Shown here piece after piece: positions 21,894-34,617 of a stretch of 64,000 nt of DNA (position 1 is its first letter; each line of letters begins with the position of its first letter). The stretch covers positions 992,001 to 1,056,000 of the forward strand of contig JBCAML010000021.1 of NCBI GenBank assembly GCA_038503075.1, read 5' to 3'. The position numbers and the translations under genes were made by a program. This stretch comes from Gyromitra esculenta (taxonomy: Eukaryota; Ascomycota; Pezizomycetes; Pezizales; Discinaceae). The notes beneath the pieces were generated by a model, which was given only the letters and a program-made list of their open reading frames with translations, made no database searches and was not told where the DNA came from.

Positions 21894-24233
21894 CTCGTGG
21901 TCTGAGAGAACTGTCAATACAGTTTACAGAAGAACAGAAGGGAGAACTACTGACGTATTGTCGAGAAACGTGGGATTCAACGGACACGGGTTGGATTAAG
22001 ATTTTGAGCCGCGTGTTCGGTGGGGCCAATCAGGCTTTGGGAACGTCAGGAGAAGGCTGGCGTCCTGCAGCCACTTTGCCAAGCCCGAGGATCCACAGGG
22101 CTGCTTGCTTAATTTCGAGGGGTAAAACCGATAGAGGCTCTGACACCAAAACTCCAAGCCACTAGAAAAAGACTTTGTCTCCAATACGCGGTATTGTAAC
22201 TGATGCGGGGACGCGTTCAATAGCACTCGTGTACTAGAGCAGATTGCATTATTTGTGTGGTGACCCCGTAGAATATATAGCCCCCGTCATTACATTTTTT
22301 ACGGTAAATACGCGTTGGGATCTGGAAGCGGGGTTCATAGGCCCATCACAGCCTAGGTATGTGTTTGGTTACTTCTGAGGTGAAATGCGGCATGCGTTGT
22401 AGTATTCTATGGATACTCGTTCGTAGTTACATGTTCATATATGAGTGTGGCCGAGCGAAAACCTACTCTAAACAATACATGTATATACTCGAAATCGAGT
22501 TAACTCGACAGATCAACAGTATCGACTGTGAAATGTATTTCATACTCTGCGAAAAATATTTTCTTTCTGATTTGAGAATTGTGGGAGCGCAAATAGTCTA
22601 AGTAGCAAAGAATCCTGAGCATCAGATTACTAGACAGAGGCATGAGGAGACAGCAGAGCTCAACATTGCACATTGCACATATATCTTTTCGCAGCCATCT
22701 CAGGAACCTTCCCCGTGAGTATCCAGGACTCCATAGCCACTAGTTGCAGGTGGATAACGGTTTTTTGTTTCCTCCTCAAAGAATATCGCTTAACTTCGAA
22801 AGGGATTTCCCAATTTCGGCGCTTGACCCCATAAAGTAGGTTTTCGCTCGGCAACACTCGTATGCAACTACATTGGGCAAGGTCTGCGTGCTATCCCCCA
22901 GACCGTCACGGGTTCCGTTTTTCGAACCTTCGGCTTCAATTGATTACACTGTAACAATCAACCCCCAATCACCCTATTTTATTACATTCATAAGGAAGTT
23001 CTCAAGGGACAAAGTATTCTATAAAAATATCTAATTTTATAAAAAAAAACTTCTTGTTAGAGTGGTTCTTATATAAGGCATTTAAATATTCCAAGCCAAG
23101 GGTATTTGTATGGAATCTGAACTCATGACAACTGTTCAGGAGGCAATTAGAAATCAACCAGGTGAGTATTGTTATAGATAATATAATATGTGTAAATTTA
23201 GTGAGTTAAATTGTGGTATCTTCTATGTCATCTCTTATTGGAGTGTCCTGGATGCACAAGGTGAAAATGAAAAAATGGGTCAATTTTTGGTGTTAGGACA
23301 AGAGATACACAATGTTACATGCAAACCAGAACTAGCAATCCAGTTCACAGTAAGTCACTCATCTGAAGTTTCTGGTCAGCTACATGGCTAGCTAGGCTGA
23401 ACATGATTTATATCTGGGTTAAATATAATCTTCTGTATCCTTTGTATGTGATGCAGGCCATTTTAGACAAAGTATATCACATGATTGGGGTGAACACATG
23501 TTTCACTTTGTGTTAGGTTGAGAATCATGCCAAGCCTCACAAAAAATCAGCACCATCAAGTCAGATTGCCTATTTAGACTTAAGAGATTGCAATAAGATG
23601 AATTGGCGTGTTAAGTTGTATGTCAGAAAAAATATGAATTTATTTCTTTGTTGTGGTGGAGTTATTTTAGTCTAGAAAACGGGCCATACGGGCCCGAAAC
23701 CGTGTACGGTTTAAGGGATACATTATCGTTCACCTAACACAAATTAGCATGGTATGCGAAGTAAGTAATATCATTTACGAGCATATTTCAGATAGAAGCA
23801 TACATTGGAGGAGTTGTGTGGTCGGTTTTTTTCCTAGGTTGGGCCCGCCGGCGCTTGGATGTAGTCCTATTTTCTTGAAACGTTTTGATGTGGCCTTCCA
23901 TTGCTACATATCCATCCCGCACACCAGTAGATTGGGTGGTTGGGTGGACGTGGCCCTCTCTGGTTCAAGAGCAGCAAAACGATGGGGGAATCAAAACAAC
24001 GGATAAGACCAACATGGCGCGTAATACAACCAACTTGAGGTTTTCATTAATCTAGTGAAATAAGAAAAACAAGAAACTCCAAGGAGGGAGATGATACACA
24101 GGCAGAGTGTACACCGGCGCGTCCTCACACTCATCCTAAACCCTCTTGGCCCCCAAACCCAACTTTGTCTCCGAGAAGTAAATCAAATATCCAAAAATGC
24201 ATTGAAAAGCATAGGTAAACCAACACACTTTAA
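21894..24233. other. Intergenic, 2.3 kb, no confirmed gene
   Basis: A possible short exon at 23110-23170 (M-E-S-E-L-M-T-T-V-Q-E-A-I-R-N-Q-P, then a good donor GTGAGT at 23161) looks like the start of a transposase-like protein, but no continuation was found. TACATGTA occurs at 22476. A GC-rich palindromic patch (GGGCCATACGGGCCC near 23681) lies in an otherwise AT-rich stretch. Confidence 0.4.
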
Positions 24234-26291
24234 TTACTGGAATTCATATGTAGGAAACAGGCGCTCTCGTGGCTTCAAATTAAGTTCCTGGAAAGGCTGA
24301 CTCATCGGGTCGTAGTAGAAGCCTTGCACCCGTCCGTCTGATCTCCGAAGTGACAAAAAATAAAATCCCCCTATGGTGAGTACTCCGACATCCGGCGAGG
24401 TTTGTGGCGTGATGAAGCATTTTTCTACACGAGGTGGAACCACAGAGGAAAAGTAAGCTCGGCAAAACGACATTCTTTAATTTCCGTCTAATATTTCATC
24501 GCAGAACAAAACACGGGGCAACGGTAGGTAAATGATTGGTCGTTTCGAAATGAGCCGGAAATTGATATAAAAAGAAAGAATAAACCAGGGTGGTGATAAG
24601 CGTTACTCGAAAAAAGATTTGGAAATCTTACCTTTCCACCTCATAAACACCCAATTACCCATGAGGTCCTTCATAAACTTCTTAGAAAATAAATTCTTAA
24701 CTAGCTGCCCGTTACTTAACTGACAGAACGGTTCTAGTTTCCTCCAATTGTGTGCATCATCTTTGATGTTACTGGGGAAATTGAAAGTTTCTAAACTATG
24801 CGTTTTGAAATCAATGATTTCACCCTCTAGGAATGTTGTTATGCTGGTCTTGTCGGAAGAATGTTTTTGAAAATTTGTGAAGGCTTCCATCGTCCCAGCT
24901 ATAAAAGAATGGCGTAAAAGTTGCTCATGGTCAGCTGACACGGAAAGTAATGTCCGGAATACCATATACTTACTCAAGCGTAGCTGTGAGTAATCTATGC
25001 TGGATATGATTACTTTTACAGTCCATTGATGTGGATTATTACTATAATATGATGACGCTCTACCAGTTGCTCTGCGAGACTCATCTGAATGGAAAGCAGC
25101 AGTATCAATTGCATTCGAGGGTAGGGTTGGAGTAGAGGAGGCTGAGTGCACTGTTGACCGCTGAGGTACAACGGGAACCAGCAAAGGAGTGGTTTGGGAA
25201 CCCCAGAACACTCCACCAACCTTAAGCCAGGAAGTTTCAGGGACATGGAGGAAATTAGTATCTAAAAGGAGGTCTTCATATCTAGAATCTTCATCAAGCA
25301 CTTGAAGCCAATCACCTACATGATTGAAGCCTGCTTTTACTACTAGACGAAGACTTTCCTCAGGACTACTGCTATTTCGCAGTCTTGCAAGATACTTAAT
25401 GGCTTCCTCTAGTTCGTAGGAAGATACTGAAGATGAATCCGAGTCCCTATAGTTCTCACTTCGGGTCCTGAAAGGGCGAGAACGAAGCATCGCCTCAGGA
25501 TCCCTCCACTCTGGATGAGAACGGGATGTATTGTCTCTCCCTTCTCTCTCCCGCTCTCTTTCCCAGGACCAACCATGCCATTGGGGTCGGGAGCGGACTG
25601 GACGTCGCGGATTCTGTCGCGAGGGTTGCATAGTAGTGGATCTGAACGATGGGTCCGTCGGAGTGCCAAATAAGCTTTCATACACCTGTATATTGACACT
25701 TGGTTCTCGATGTATCCGAATTCGGGACAAGCTGGAAATTGGCGGTGAATGGCTATCAACCCGATGAGAGAAAGGCGCGTCTCTCAAAATCCCACCATCA
25801 AGCTCTCCACCGTTAATCAAAGGTGGGAGTGTACGACTCTCAAACTCTTCCTCGGGTGGTGTGGCTGGGGCCCAGTCATACAACGACTGTCTCTGGCCTG
25901 GTCTCCAGAACGGGACGCGAGGTCCGTAAGCCTGGCCTTGCTGTGGCTGTTGACGGGAGTCGCTACCGCGCAAGGATTGGCGCAGTCGAGTTGACCCAAC
26001 GGTTCTTCTCATTCGGTCGTCATTACCGCTGGAGCCTTGTTGGTCTCTGGTTACTCGATGAGGCCTGAGCTGTGGCTGTTCATGCAAGCCTCTATTTGGG
26101 ACCTGAAGGTTGTCGTCCTCACTTACTGGGGGAACCTGAGCAATGGACTGCAGTAGGGGAGAAATAACGGTGGAAGAGGCGAGCATTGGGCTCCCCAGGT
26201 TGTCTGGGGCGTCCTCAGATAACGATGGAGGACGGTATGGGGAAATAGATGGAGAATCCTGGTAGCTAGGGGTTAGCATAGCTCTAGACAA
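24234..26291 (-). CDS. Vid24/GID4-family protein, GID/CTLH ubiquitin ligase substrate receptor, 591 aa
   Basis: GID4-type proteins read Pro/N-degrons of gluconeogenic enzymes and hand them to the GID E3 ligase. The exons are 24974-26291, 24632-24898 and 24234-24424. The C-terminal Vid24 domain (from about residue 430) shows S-I-D-Y-S-Q-L-R-L, GTMEAF across intron 1, T-F-L-E-G-E-I-I-D-F-K-T-H, NWRKLEPF, W-V-F-M-R-W-K-E-K-C-F across intron 2, and G-F-Y-F-L-S-L-R-R-S-D-G-R-V-Q-G-F-Y-Y-D-P. The 75-bp intron 1 (24899-24973) has no stop and keeps frame, so it is easily missed; CTGAC near its end is a branch-site candidate. The first 400 residues are Ser/Pro/Arg-rich and probably disordered. I cannot say whether it is GID4 or GID10/11. 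Confidence 0.87.
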
Positions 26292-28966
26292 AATGATCGT
26301 TGCAGGGGATTTTGATGATAAGTGATGGCTTTCTTACGAACGGCAAATTTTCTGGAGAAGCCATCTGTGGGTAGATAAAGAACACGACGGGGTGGGGGAG
26401 CCAAAGGGGAGCTCTGCAGTGAATCTCTAGTACAAAACCGGGTTCCTTTCTTGTTCTCTATCTTTCTTTCTTTGCTTGGTGCTCTCTCTTTGGTTTCGTA
26501 AGAGATGGGCGAATAGAATGCAGCAATAGCTATTTAGGCCCGATAGATAAGTCGAGATGGATATTCGCTTCTTCTCTTTCCCATTCTGCTGCTCCTTCTT
26601 AGGGGCAGGAGGCGGAGATGCGGTTTGTAGTGGTGATGGTTGTTGCGTTGAAACGAAGCATGGGCAACAACAGACCATAGTCATTCACTCATCCATCCAT
26701 CCTCGCATGCTATCTACATGTATCATTATCTTTTTGTATGTCAAAGTTCTTATCCCGGGTGGCGAATTTACAGTTTACCACCGATTTTTCGATACAAACC
26801 GACGTATGTGCGTATGCAGTTACAGAAAGCGATCGCGCCAATCTTGGTTTGCGGATCGCTGGATTTCGGGTTTGCAACATCACTTGTTCCTGAAAACGAT
26901 TGAGGCGGTGGCTCCACACAGGTTAGTGATATGATAGTCCAAAATTGACCTGGTTAATACATATGTACAGCCGTGTAAGAAGAGTCTTGACACCCCAGTC
27001 GCTGTCTTGTTAGTGAGGTGGGCGTCAAGAGTTTCTTACATGACTGTACTTAACGCCCCTCCCCTTCTCCCAACCAGTCGCGACTCCATTGAGAACAAAG
27101 TATTGGCCTTTCTACCTCACATGTGCTCTCGAAAATTCCGTGTGCCTTGCTCACCGTCGTGCAGGACCGCAGGTGCTGCTCTGCGTGGGTCTTGTGGAAC
27201 TTGGTCTGAATCGCTCTCTGTGCGTGTGTGGAGCATATGCTGTCTCGGGCAGCCCTACTGCTCGGAACGTTCCTTCGTCATTCTCAACCCCTCACCTCTA
27301 CTCCCTTTCCCTAATAGATCAATATATCTTGCTCAGTCCCATACAAATCGATAGCCACTGCATCAATTGAATCTAGGCCTATGCCCTAGCGTGTGGACCC
27401 ACCACTCTTGTCTATTCACATATGCCCCTCCACGCTGTTTTCTCATCCCGATATGCCGTGCCTCCGCGTCCTCCACCTCTCTCACATCTCTCGAGATATC
27501 GTCCCTGTTCTTTCAAACACATTACCCGGTAGCTTCCCGATATACCCCGCCTCACACTTTCGGTGTTTTTCTGTCCTTTTCCCGTAATTTAATATTCGAC
27601 TTACATGTAGTCTTAGTTTCTTATTTATGTAGCCTAGATCGCTATCTCCGAAACATCGTTAAAAATAATAATGAGATCTGATTTTTCTCGGAAAATTGAT
27701 CTTCAGCGCATGAAATAACATTTTCCTTGCGGATTTTTCTACTTCCTTTGCCACGTTCAATATCAATATTATCCTGGTTGATATTTTACACTCGAAGATC
27801 CAATCGAGAAATAAACGTGTAGGCGCGCGAGAGGTATCTGAGCATCTCGATATGGCCCAGGTATGGAATCATGAAAGAATTGTCGGTTTATCCTACATAT
27901 TATGGGTAATCGTCGTATTCTACCGCTTACAACCAAGCACTCTCTGGGGCAAACCTGGTGTACCTTTTTAATTTTGCTGCCTCTTGAAATCCAACCCTAC
28001 TATCCCACTAAAGCTGGCTCCATTATTCGCTTTAGGTTTTCTTGTAAATTCGCTAGTTTTTTTTCGTGATAGCGACCACTCTTTTTTTTCACCCCGGCGC
28101 ATATGTGACGCACAGCGCTTAAGTCCTGCAGCCTGCATATTTATCAACGAGTGAAAAGAAAGAAGACGGTTGCTTCCGAGCATCTGGAAAAAGAAATATG
28201 TAAATGGAGAGCGATAAAAAGAGAGTAAGGTTCTCTGCCTCTCACGTAATTGGAGGGGAAAACACATGATTAGGTTTACAGGAAAGTAGGGAGCAAAAAC
28301 ATCATCACCTCTCCAGGCAGCGCAATATCAATATGTTTGTTTCTAGACCGTTTCGAAAGAAAGACAACCAATACCTCAGCCATGTCGAGAGCTAAGGCAA
28401 AAAATAGAACGCCCTCACTCAATACCACCAGTATCCACTTCACACAAATTCTTTAGGATTGCGGATGTTGCACTTCACATTTCAGAATATCAATTGAGGC
28501 AACTATCGAGGTCACTATCGCCTGATACCGTTGCACTTGCATGCATAGGCCGAAGTCGGATAATAGAAAGACCAATCCAACCTAACCACCAAATTTTTGA
28601 CTATTCTTGCTGGAGTTGAACAAGGAATTTGGAAATGTGTCTACTCTGTTGGAAATCCTGGTAACCTGACCTGCTTTTGCGAAATATAAACTAGGCGGAG
28701 GACCCCGTAACTACATGTATTTCTCCCTCTATCATCCTATTCTCCGCCCATAACTCTATTCTCCGAGCTGTTTTTTGAGCTATTGTCCTACTTGTTCCTC
28801 TGGCACGTTTATATCTTTGCAATCACCCCCACACTTCCCTCCTACACTTCTCATCATCTCTCTCCTAAGGTTTACCATCAAACCTAGAACCCTATCCTAC
28901 ACTTATTAAGCATCAAGCTTGAGATTTACCTCTTCACTACATAATCTTCAACTTTATCATCAGATC
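26292..28966. other. Intergenic, 2.7 kb, no gene seen
   Basis: TACATGTA occurs at 26715, 27602 and 28712, the last 255 bp upstream of the dehydratase start. The stretch 28730-28880 is pyrimidine-rich, as in many fungal promoters. Frames of 80-125 codons here lack any recognised domain. Confidence 0.5.
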
Positions 28967-30631
28967 ATGGCAAAAATTACATCTATCGAATACTTTCGTG
29001 TGCTGCCTCGCTGGCTTTTCGTCAAAGTGGTTGATTCTGATGGCAATTATGGCTGGGGCGAGTCTACATTGGAAGGCCATACTGAAGCAATCGAAGGCAG
29101 CCTCAACGAATTGATTCTTAGATTTGCGGGCTATGAAGCTGAGTACGTCCCTTTTATTTCCTCGCATATTCTTGGACAGCATGCTTGAATAGTGTATTAT
29201 TGGTAGGGTTATTCAATTGACGGTTTTTTTTTTGGGGGAGGGGGTAGTGATATCGAACATATCTGGCAAACTGCTTGGAGATTGGGATTCTATCGTGGTG
29301 GTGCTGTTTTCATGTCTGCCATCTCCGGCATTGACATCGCATTGTGGGATTTGAAAGGTACGCTACTATAGCTTTCTTACATTTTCTCTTTTCCTTGCTC
29401 TACGCCCTTAATCATTACCTCCTTGCTCTTGCAATTTCTCTATTTCATCTCATGTTTGACGTTTATTTCGACATCATGTGCGCCCACGTCTGGTCTTGGC
29501 TAGAAAACCCGATCGGATTAATGGCGCAGGGTCGCCGCCACAATGAGGCACGCGTGGGGTTATCCCTGGATGGCCATTCCTGAAGACCATCGGATAATTA
29601 ATTCTTCGTTGAGTGATCACTTGTGACTGACAATATCTAAAATGATACAGCGAGGAGGCTCGGTGTTCCCATTTATTCCCTCCTCGGCGGGAAAGTTAGA
29701 AACAAGGTCGCGGTCTATGCTTGGATCGGTGGAGATCGCCCAGGAGATGTCGAGGCACAAGCGTCGGTACCGTTTCTTAATAAATTACCTACCTTTATTC
29801 TATCTATTCGAACCCAAAGTTTCGATGCTATTGCTGACAGGTTTTTCTATTTATAGTTTGAAACGCAAGAGCCAAGGCTTCACTGCTATTAAGATGAATG
29901 CTACTGAAGACTTGGGCTGGCTTGATTCTCCTGCCGCTCTGCAAGCATCCGTCGAACGTCTGAAGGCCGTAAAGGCCGTTGGTCTTGACGTCGGTCTTGA
30001 CTTCCATGGCCGCATCCATAAGCCTATGGCTAAGCAACTGGCAAAGCTTTTGGAACCCCACCAGCCGCTATTTATCGAGGAACCGTTGCTCTCCGAACAT
30101 CCCGAGGCCATAAAACACTTTTCCCAGCAAACCACAATCCCAATTGCCCTTGGTGAACGCTTATACAATAGATGGGACGTCAAGCCTTTCCTTGAATCGT
30201 CTTCTATTGACATTCTCCAACCAGATGTCTCTCACTGTGGTGGTATCTCGGAGATTCGCCGTATTGCAGCAATGTGCGAGGCGTACGATGTTGGTATTGC
30301 CCCTCATTGCCCGCTAGGACCTATCTCTCTTGCTGCATCCATCCAAATTGCTCTCTCTTGCCCGAATTTTGTCATCCAAGAGATGTCTTTGGGGATCCAT
30401 TACAACAAGATGACACCCCCTGGTGTTGGAACCTACGACTTGAACAATTACCTTAAAGATCCATCCGTTTTCGAAGTCAAGAACGGATTTGTTAAGGCTC
30501 TTACTGGTGTGGGATTGGGCATTGAAGTTGATGAGGATGAAGTTAGGAGGGTTTCTAAGGACCCTAAATGCCAAACTGCTTGGAGGTGCCTGGAGTTCCA
30601 CGGCCCTGATGGTGCTGTCAGAGAGTGGTAA
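28967..30631 (+). CDS. Galactonate-dehydratase-like enzyme (enolase superfamily), 390 aa
   Basis: It should dehydrate a sugar acid (D-galactonate in the bacterial DgoD relatives) to the 2-keto-3-deoxy acid. The exons are 28967-29142, 29248-29357, 29651-29762 and 29857-30631. Metal ligands and catalytic residues are visible: G-L-D-F-H-G-R (Asp and general-acid His), F-I-E-E-P-L (Glu), A-L-G-E-R-L (Glu), L-Q-P-D-V-S-H and the base His in A-P-H-C-P-L-G. The N-terminal capping domain reads P-R-W-L-F-V-K-V and Y-G-W-G-E-S. Likeness to bacterial DgoD runs over the whole length to the final E-W, and DgoD is about 382 aa. The third junction (donor GTCGGT at 29763) is uncertain; donor 29767 with a shifted acceptor is the alternative. 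Confidence 0.88.
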
Positions 30632-33600
30632 AAGCGCTCTTCTAGACACATTCTCTTTAGTTACTTGATATCTAGAGAACCTTTCTTTCTCTTTAACCAT
30701 ATTTTCTTTTCCCAAGATGGAAATTTCATGTTTGACGGGTGTTTTGTACCCAATATTCGGTTTCTGTGTGGTACTACCTAGGGCTCTTGTATTCGAGAGA
30801 ACGAATACATTTATCTTCTAAATTGATGATTTGATTACTCTTCTACTATCCAATTTCTGATGCATATGGTAGGCTGAATTTTCTGCTTTTTTTTTCTGCA
30901 TTCGCCTGGGATCTGGTTATTCCAAACCACGAAAAAAAGGGTTCCATCTTTCTTTACTGATGATCTCAATATAACTCTCTATTCATAAAAAATGTTACTC
31001 TAATTATACCCTCGAAACCTCCTGAAGTTCCAGATTCTTGCGGCGAAAGCAGGACATCAAGCTTAGCATTCGGGCACTAAAGAAATACGGAACATTACGG
31101 AATAAACAACGCTAATATAACTGGTTTCACAATATCTTGCATGCCCATTCTTTGATTCCCGGAGCACTGGATGATCGAACATGCGGTCTGGTTCTCAACG
31201 TCGATATAGTTATCCACATATATATCCCGGGAATAAATAGCTGCAGAATCAGCACCCATTCCTGGAATTTCTCGGTAAGCCCCTTTTACTGAGACACCAG
31301 ATCGAAGCATTCTCGTTATCTATCAATCCTATGCAACCATGGCCATGACATGACGTGGATCGATATCTGGAGTGCGCATGAGGTCCGGAAATCAGATAAG
31401 CGACCAGAAGCCCACTTAAACTCTTGCTGCAACTGCACGTCATAATCGCGATGAGATTTGTTTGCAGATTCTAATTTCGCCCAAGCCCTAATTGGCCCTA
31501 CACAGAAAATACATCTACCGACGATGTGTCCTGCAGCTATGGGTGGATTTTTATATTAATAGTGGCCTAGGTTAATATTGGCTAAGGGCTAACAAAAACT
31601 ACCGATCTAGTTATATGTAGTGCGCCTTAAACACGTCTACTCTGCACCGAAAGCAAGTGGCTGACACTTAAATTACTCTAACTGATGGTCACAAAATTTC
31701 AGCCTTAGGTAGATGGCTGGCACCCTGGAGATTTAGCTACCTACACGGGAACTTGGAACCATCTGCAAAACATACGTTCCCCTTTGTTAAAAGAGACGCC
31801 TCCGAATATTCTCTTTAAGTCGAGTTTTAAATTCCTCGATGGAGAAGATATATCTCTGGTATGAAGACGTTAACATGACTCTATGAGCTTATTCTCATAT
31901 CACTTGGGGATCTATTAGCTGTCTTGGGGACTATTTTTGTTTTAAGTTACTCATCGGTACTGGGCTCGTAGTTAAACCGCTGGAATTGCTTTTATGATCA
32001 GTGAACTAGATGAACGAAATGGTAAATAGGGCCAAGTCTTATTTACCTTGATTTTTCTATTTTTCTTGCTCGTAGGTGAAGATTATTTTTTAGCATTTTC
32101 CAGAGTGCTATGCTCTTCAGCTTAGAAGACCCTTCCAGTAAACCGATATTCAAGAGGTTATTGGACTGACGCAATCATGGACTTAGATAGATTAACTTAG
32201 AGATGAATTCCTTAATGGGCCTAACAAACTCATGCCTTCCTGTTTGTTACCTTACTTGAGCTTGAAATGAAGCGTTCAAATTATGTCACGTAGTTTATCC
32301 ATATCACGCATGTAGATAAAAGCATGGAATATCACTCACATCGATTTAGTGTACCCGTTCAATTCAAAACAAGTACTATTCTTAGTTAAACAATATTAAA
32401 TATATAAGCATAACTTTAGAGGTCAACTACGTTTAATCTTTGTTAGGGAAAAGTGAACGGAAGTTTTCTGAAATGTATGTAGCCCTGGAAAAATTATATT
32501 TCAATAAAACGGCTCTAGAAACCAACCCGTGAACTGATACCCTTGCAGATATAAGCTAGCTTATTCGGAGGTCAGAAAGCGAAAATACAGCATCTTGTAA
32601 TTCTATCGCATGGTACTCGTGCCCGACCATCAGTACCTGAAAATGCTTTTTAGTGGCAACACCGTTTAATTCGTCCTGCGGTGGCACTTCACAATTTGAT
32701 TGACTAAATCGTACCCTTATTTTCAGGTATTTATGGTAGGGTACAAGTATAGTGCGATAATAGGATCTTAGCGTTTTTTCAGGCCCTTGAAATTACTCCA
32801 AGGCGAAGAATGCTAGAAAAGCTCTAGACCTCTATTTAAAGGCTGCTACTAAGTTCCAACGGTATATAATTGCTATTCTTATTTTTTCAATTCCTTCCCT
32901 AGCGATTCGATGGAGTTTTGGCGTAGTTTTTTTCTTTTTCTTCCACCAAAAACATCCAAAACCCCACCCAAAACCCAAGACTTAAAATTTTTATTACCCC
33001 GTGAAAAGATACTTCATTAAAAAAAGCTCTTTAGTGGGGTTGTATTTATTAATAGTAGTGGTCTCACCAAAACCGCTTTATTGATAGCCAACCATTATCT
33101 TTCGAAATAACTGGTCAAAAAAAGAGGTATATGGTGCAAGTCGTCTTAGATGCGGTCCAATAAAATTGGCATGTGGAACGCCTTTGTCTTACCAAATATG
33201 CCAAGTTTTCATCTATGTATGCTAAACTCTAGGAGCTGCTTTTCTTCAGAACTCTTCAACTTGAATATATCTACTGCCAGTGTTTCTCAAGAGATATCCC
33301 CGCAGACTTAAAATTCCTATCAGTGTAAGTACTTAATTTAACTCCCAAATGTGATATTTAATAATAATATCCTTTGCATATATTTGGTCATGCTCAGGAT
33401 AGCTGCTAGAATATTCCACTTTCCCATTTTCACAGCCAAAGGCAAAGTTTTATTCCACAACAGCCACTGAATCCAGCACCTTGTAAAAACTTCAAGTTTC
33501 TTATTTATGTACTATTAGAATTCTCAAGTTTTTTTGAGTAGATTTACTGGCTGTGGATGTTGGAATAACGGCCTAAAATCGAGGTACACACTTATAAGCG

Positions 33601-33732
33601 TACGTGCACCGTACATATACATCATTCGCTACTTGTACCATATAAGTATTTCAAGACATCAGTGCATATATGTGTATATCTAGGAAATTCGAAGAACATC
33701 GAGTATTGTTGACTAAACTGATGCCTCTTGTA
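30632..33732. other. Gene-free AT-rich stretch, 3.1 kb
   Basis: From about 31.5 kb no frame on either strand exceeds 60 codons, which is striking beside the rest of the window and points to long-decayed or never-coding DNA. I recognised no repeat family in it. Confidence 0.6.
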
Positions 33733-33844
33733 CAAGTGTGTGAGGGAAGAAGTAAGAACGATTAGGATCGAAAAGCAGTTTTTCGTAGCCTAATTGCCGT
33801 GGCTGAACATCTTGGCCGTTCCAACTTCACCTCCCATACGCTTG
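33733..33844. mobile_element. Tc1/mariner-type MITE, family CAAGCGTATG, copy 1
   Basis: 112 bp flanked by TA (33731-33732, 33845-33846). Terminal inverted repeats CAAGTGTGTGAGGGAAG... and CAAGCGTATGGGAGGTGAAG... extend over roughly 35 bp, so most of the element is one hairpin. A second copy lies at 44661-44770, sharing GTTGGAACGGC and the core C-A-C-G-G-C-A-A-T-T type segment in reverse orientation. Confidence 0.82.
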
Positions 33845-33846
33845 TA

Positions 33847-34617
33847 ATAAGGAGACATATTGTTCCTATTAGCTTCATCTCTTGTAGGTTATCCTTCAGC
33901 TCTCCGCGAATAAACCCTAATATTTTTGCTTAATTGAACTGATTTTAACGAATAGCTGAGGCCATCTAGTCTAATTCTACGAAGCAATAGGATTGATTCC
34001 TGAATTGGTGTATTTTATGAGCAAGACTAATCCAATTTGTTCTCGAGTGGTTGGCCTAAAAACCGATTTTCAAGCTACCGATCGAAGCATTCCCTTCTTT
34101 CAAACCCGAACTATAGAAGAGGGGAGATGTCACTCTAAATAGGTGCAAAGTCTACCTACCATAAACAGCAATACATGACTCGCAAGGTGTGCCTTTTAAG
34201 AATAAACGCCTGTTTCCACCAGCCGCATTATGGCTGCCTACAAATAGGCCACCCATGCTGGAGTTTCGGGTCACACACTGGAATCAGGCACTCCAAGAAA
34301 ATCAACCTATTTAGGTTAGATTATCAGCATCATCCAATCAGCAATCATCGGTAACTACTTCCTGCACGTCACAGCGGGAGCAGGAATGAACCCCTGGCCC
34401 GGCGCTTCGAAATAATGTCCCGCGGCTAACTTCGAGATTCAGTCCACATCTGCCGCCTCGGGCTGCTGCCTGAAAATTAAACAGAAGAAAGTACTTAAGC
34501 TCAGCAACAGCAGAAGCATGAATCAGCCTGCCAAACCATATCGCATCCCCGATTTTCCATCCAAAATAACTGGACTTTCTGTCCCGCCAACCCTCGAACT
34601 CCTACAACCATATCAGA
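33847..34617. other. Intergenic, 5' flank of the R-x4-H gene
   Basis: There is a possible upstream start at 34518 (M-N-Q-P-A-K-P-Y-R-I-P) in another frame that stops at 34639. It could be an alternative first exon or an upstream ORF of the next gene. No usable donor links it convincingly. Confidence 0.4.

Noticed and set aside
21779..22165. Plus-strand frame of 128 codons beginning M-G-S-V-S-S-D-E
   Set aside because: Most of it is antisense to the MGN microprotein exon, whose family features are clear on the minus strand.
22660..22857. Minus-strand frame with H-L-Q-L-V-A-M-E-S-W-I-L-T-G-K-V-P
   Set aside because: Vaguely protein-like, but too short and isolated to assign; no splice partners found.
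23681..23715. GC-rich palindromic patch GGGCCATACGGGCCC...CCGTGTACGG
   Set aside because: Could be the edge of another LTR, but I found no partner end or target duplication.
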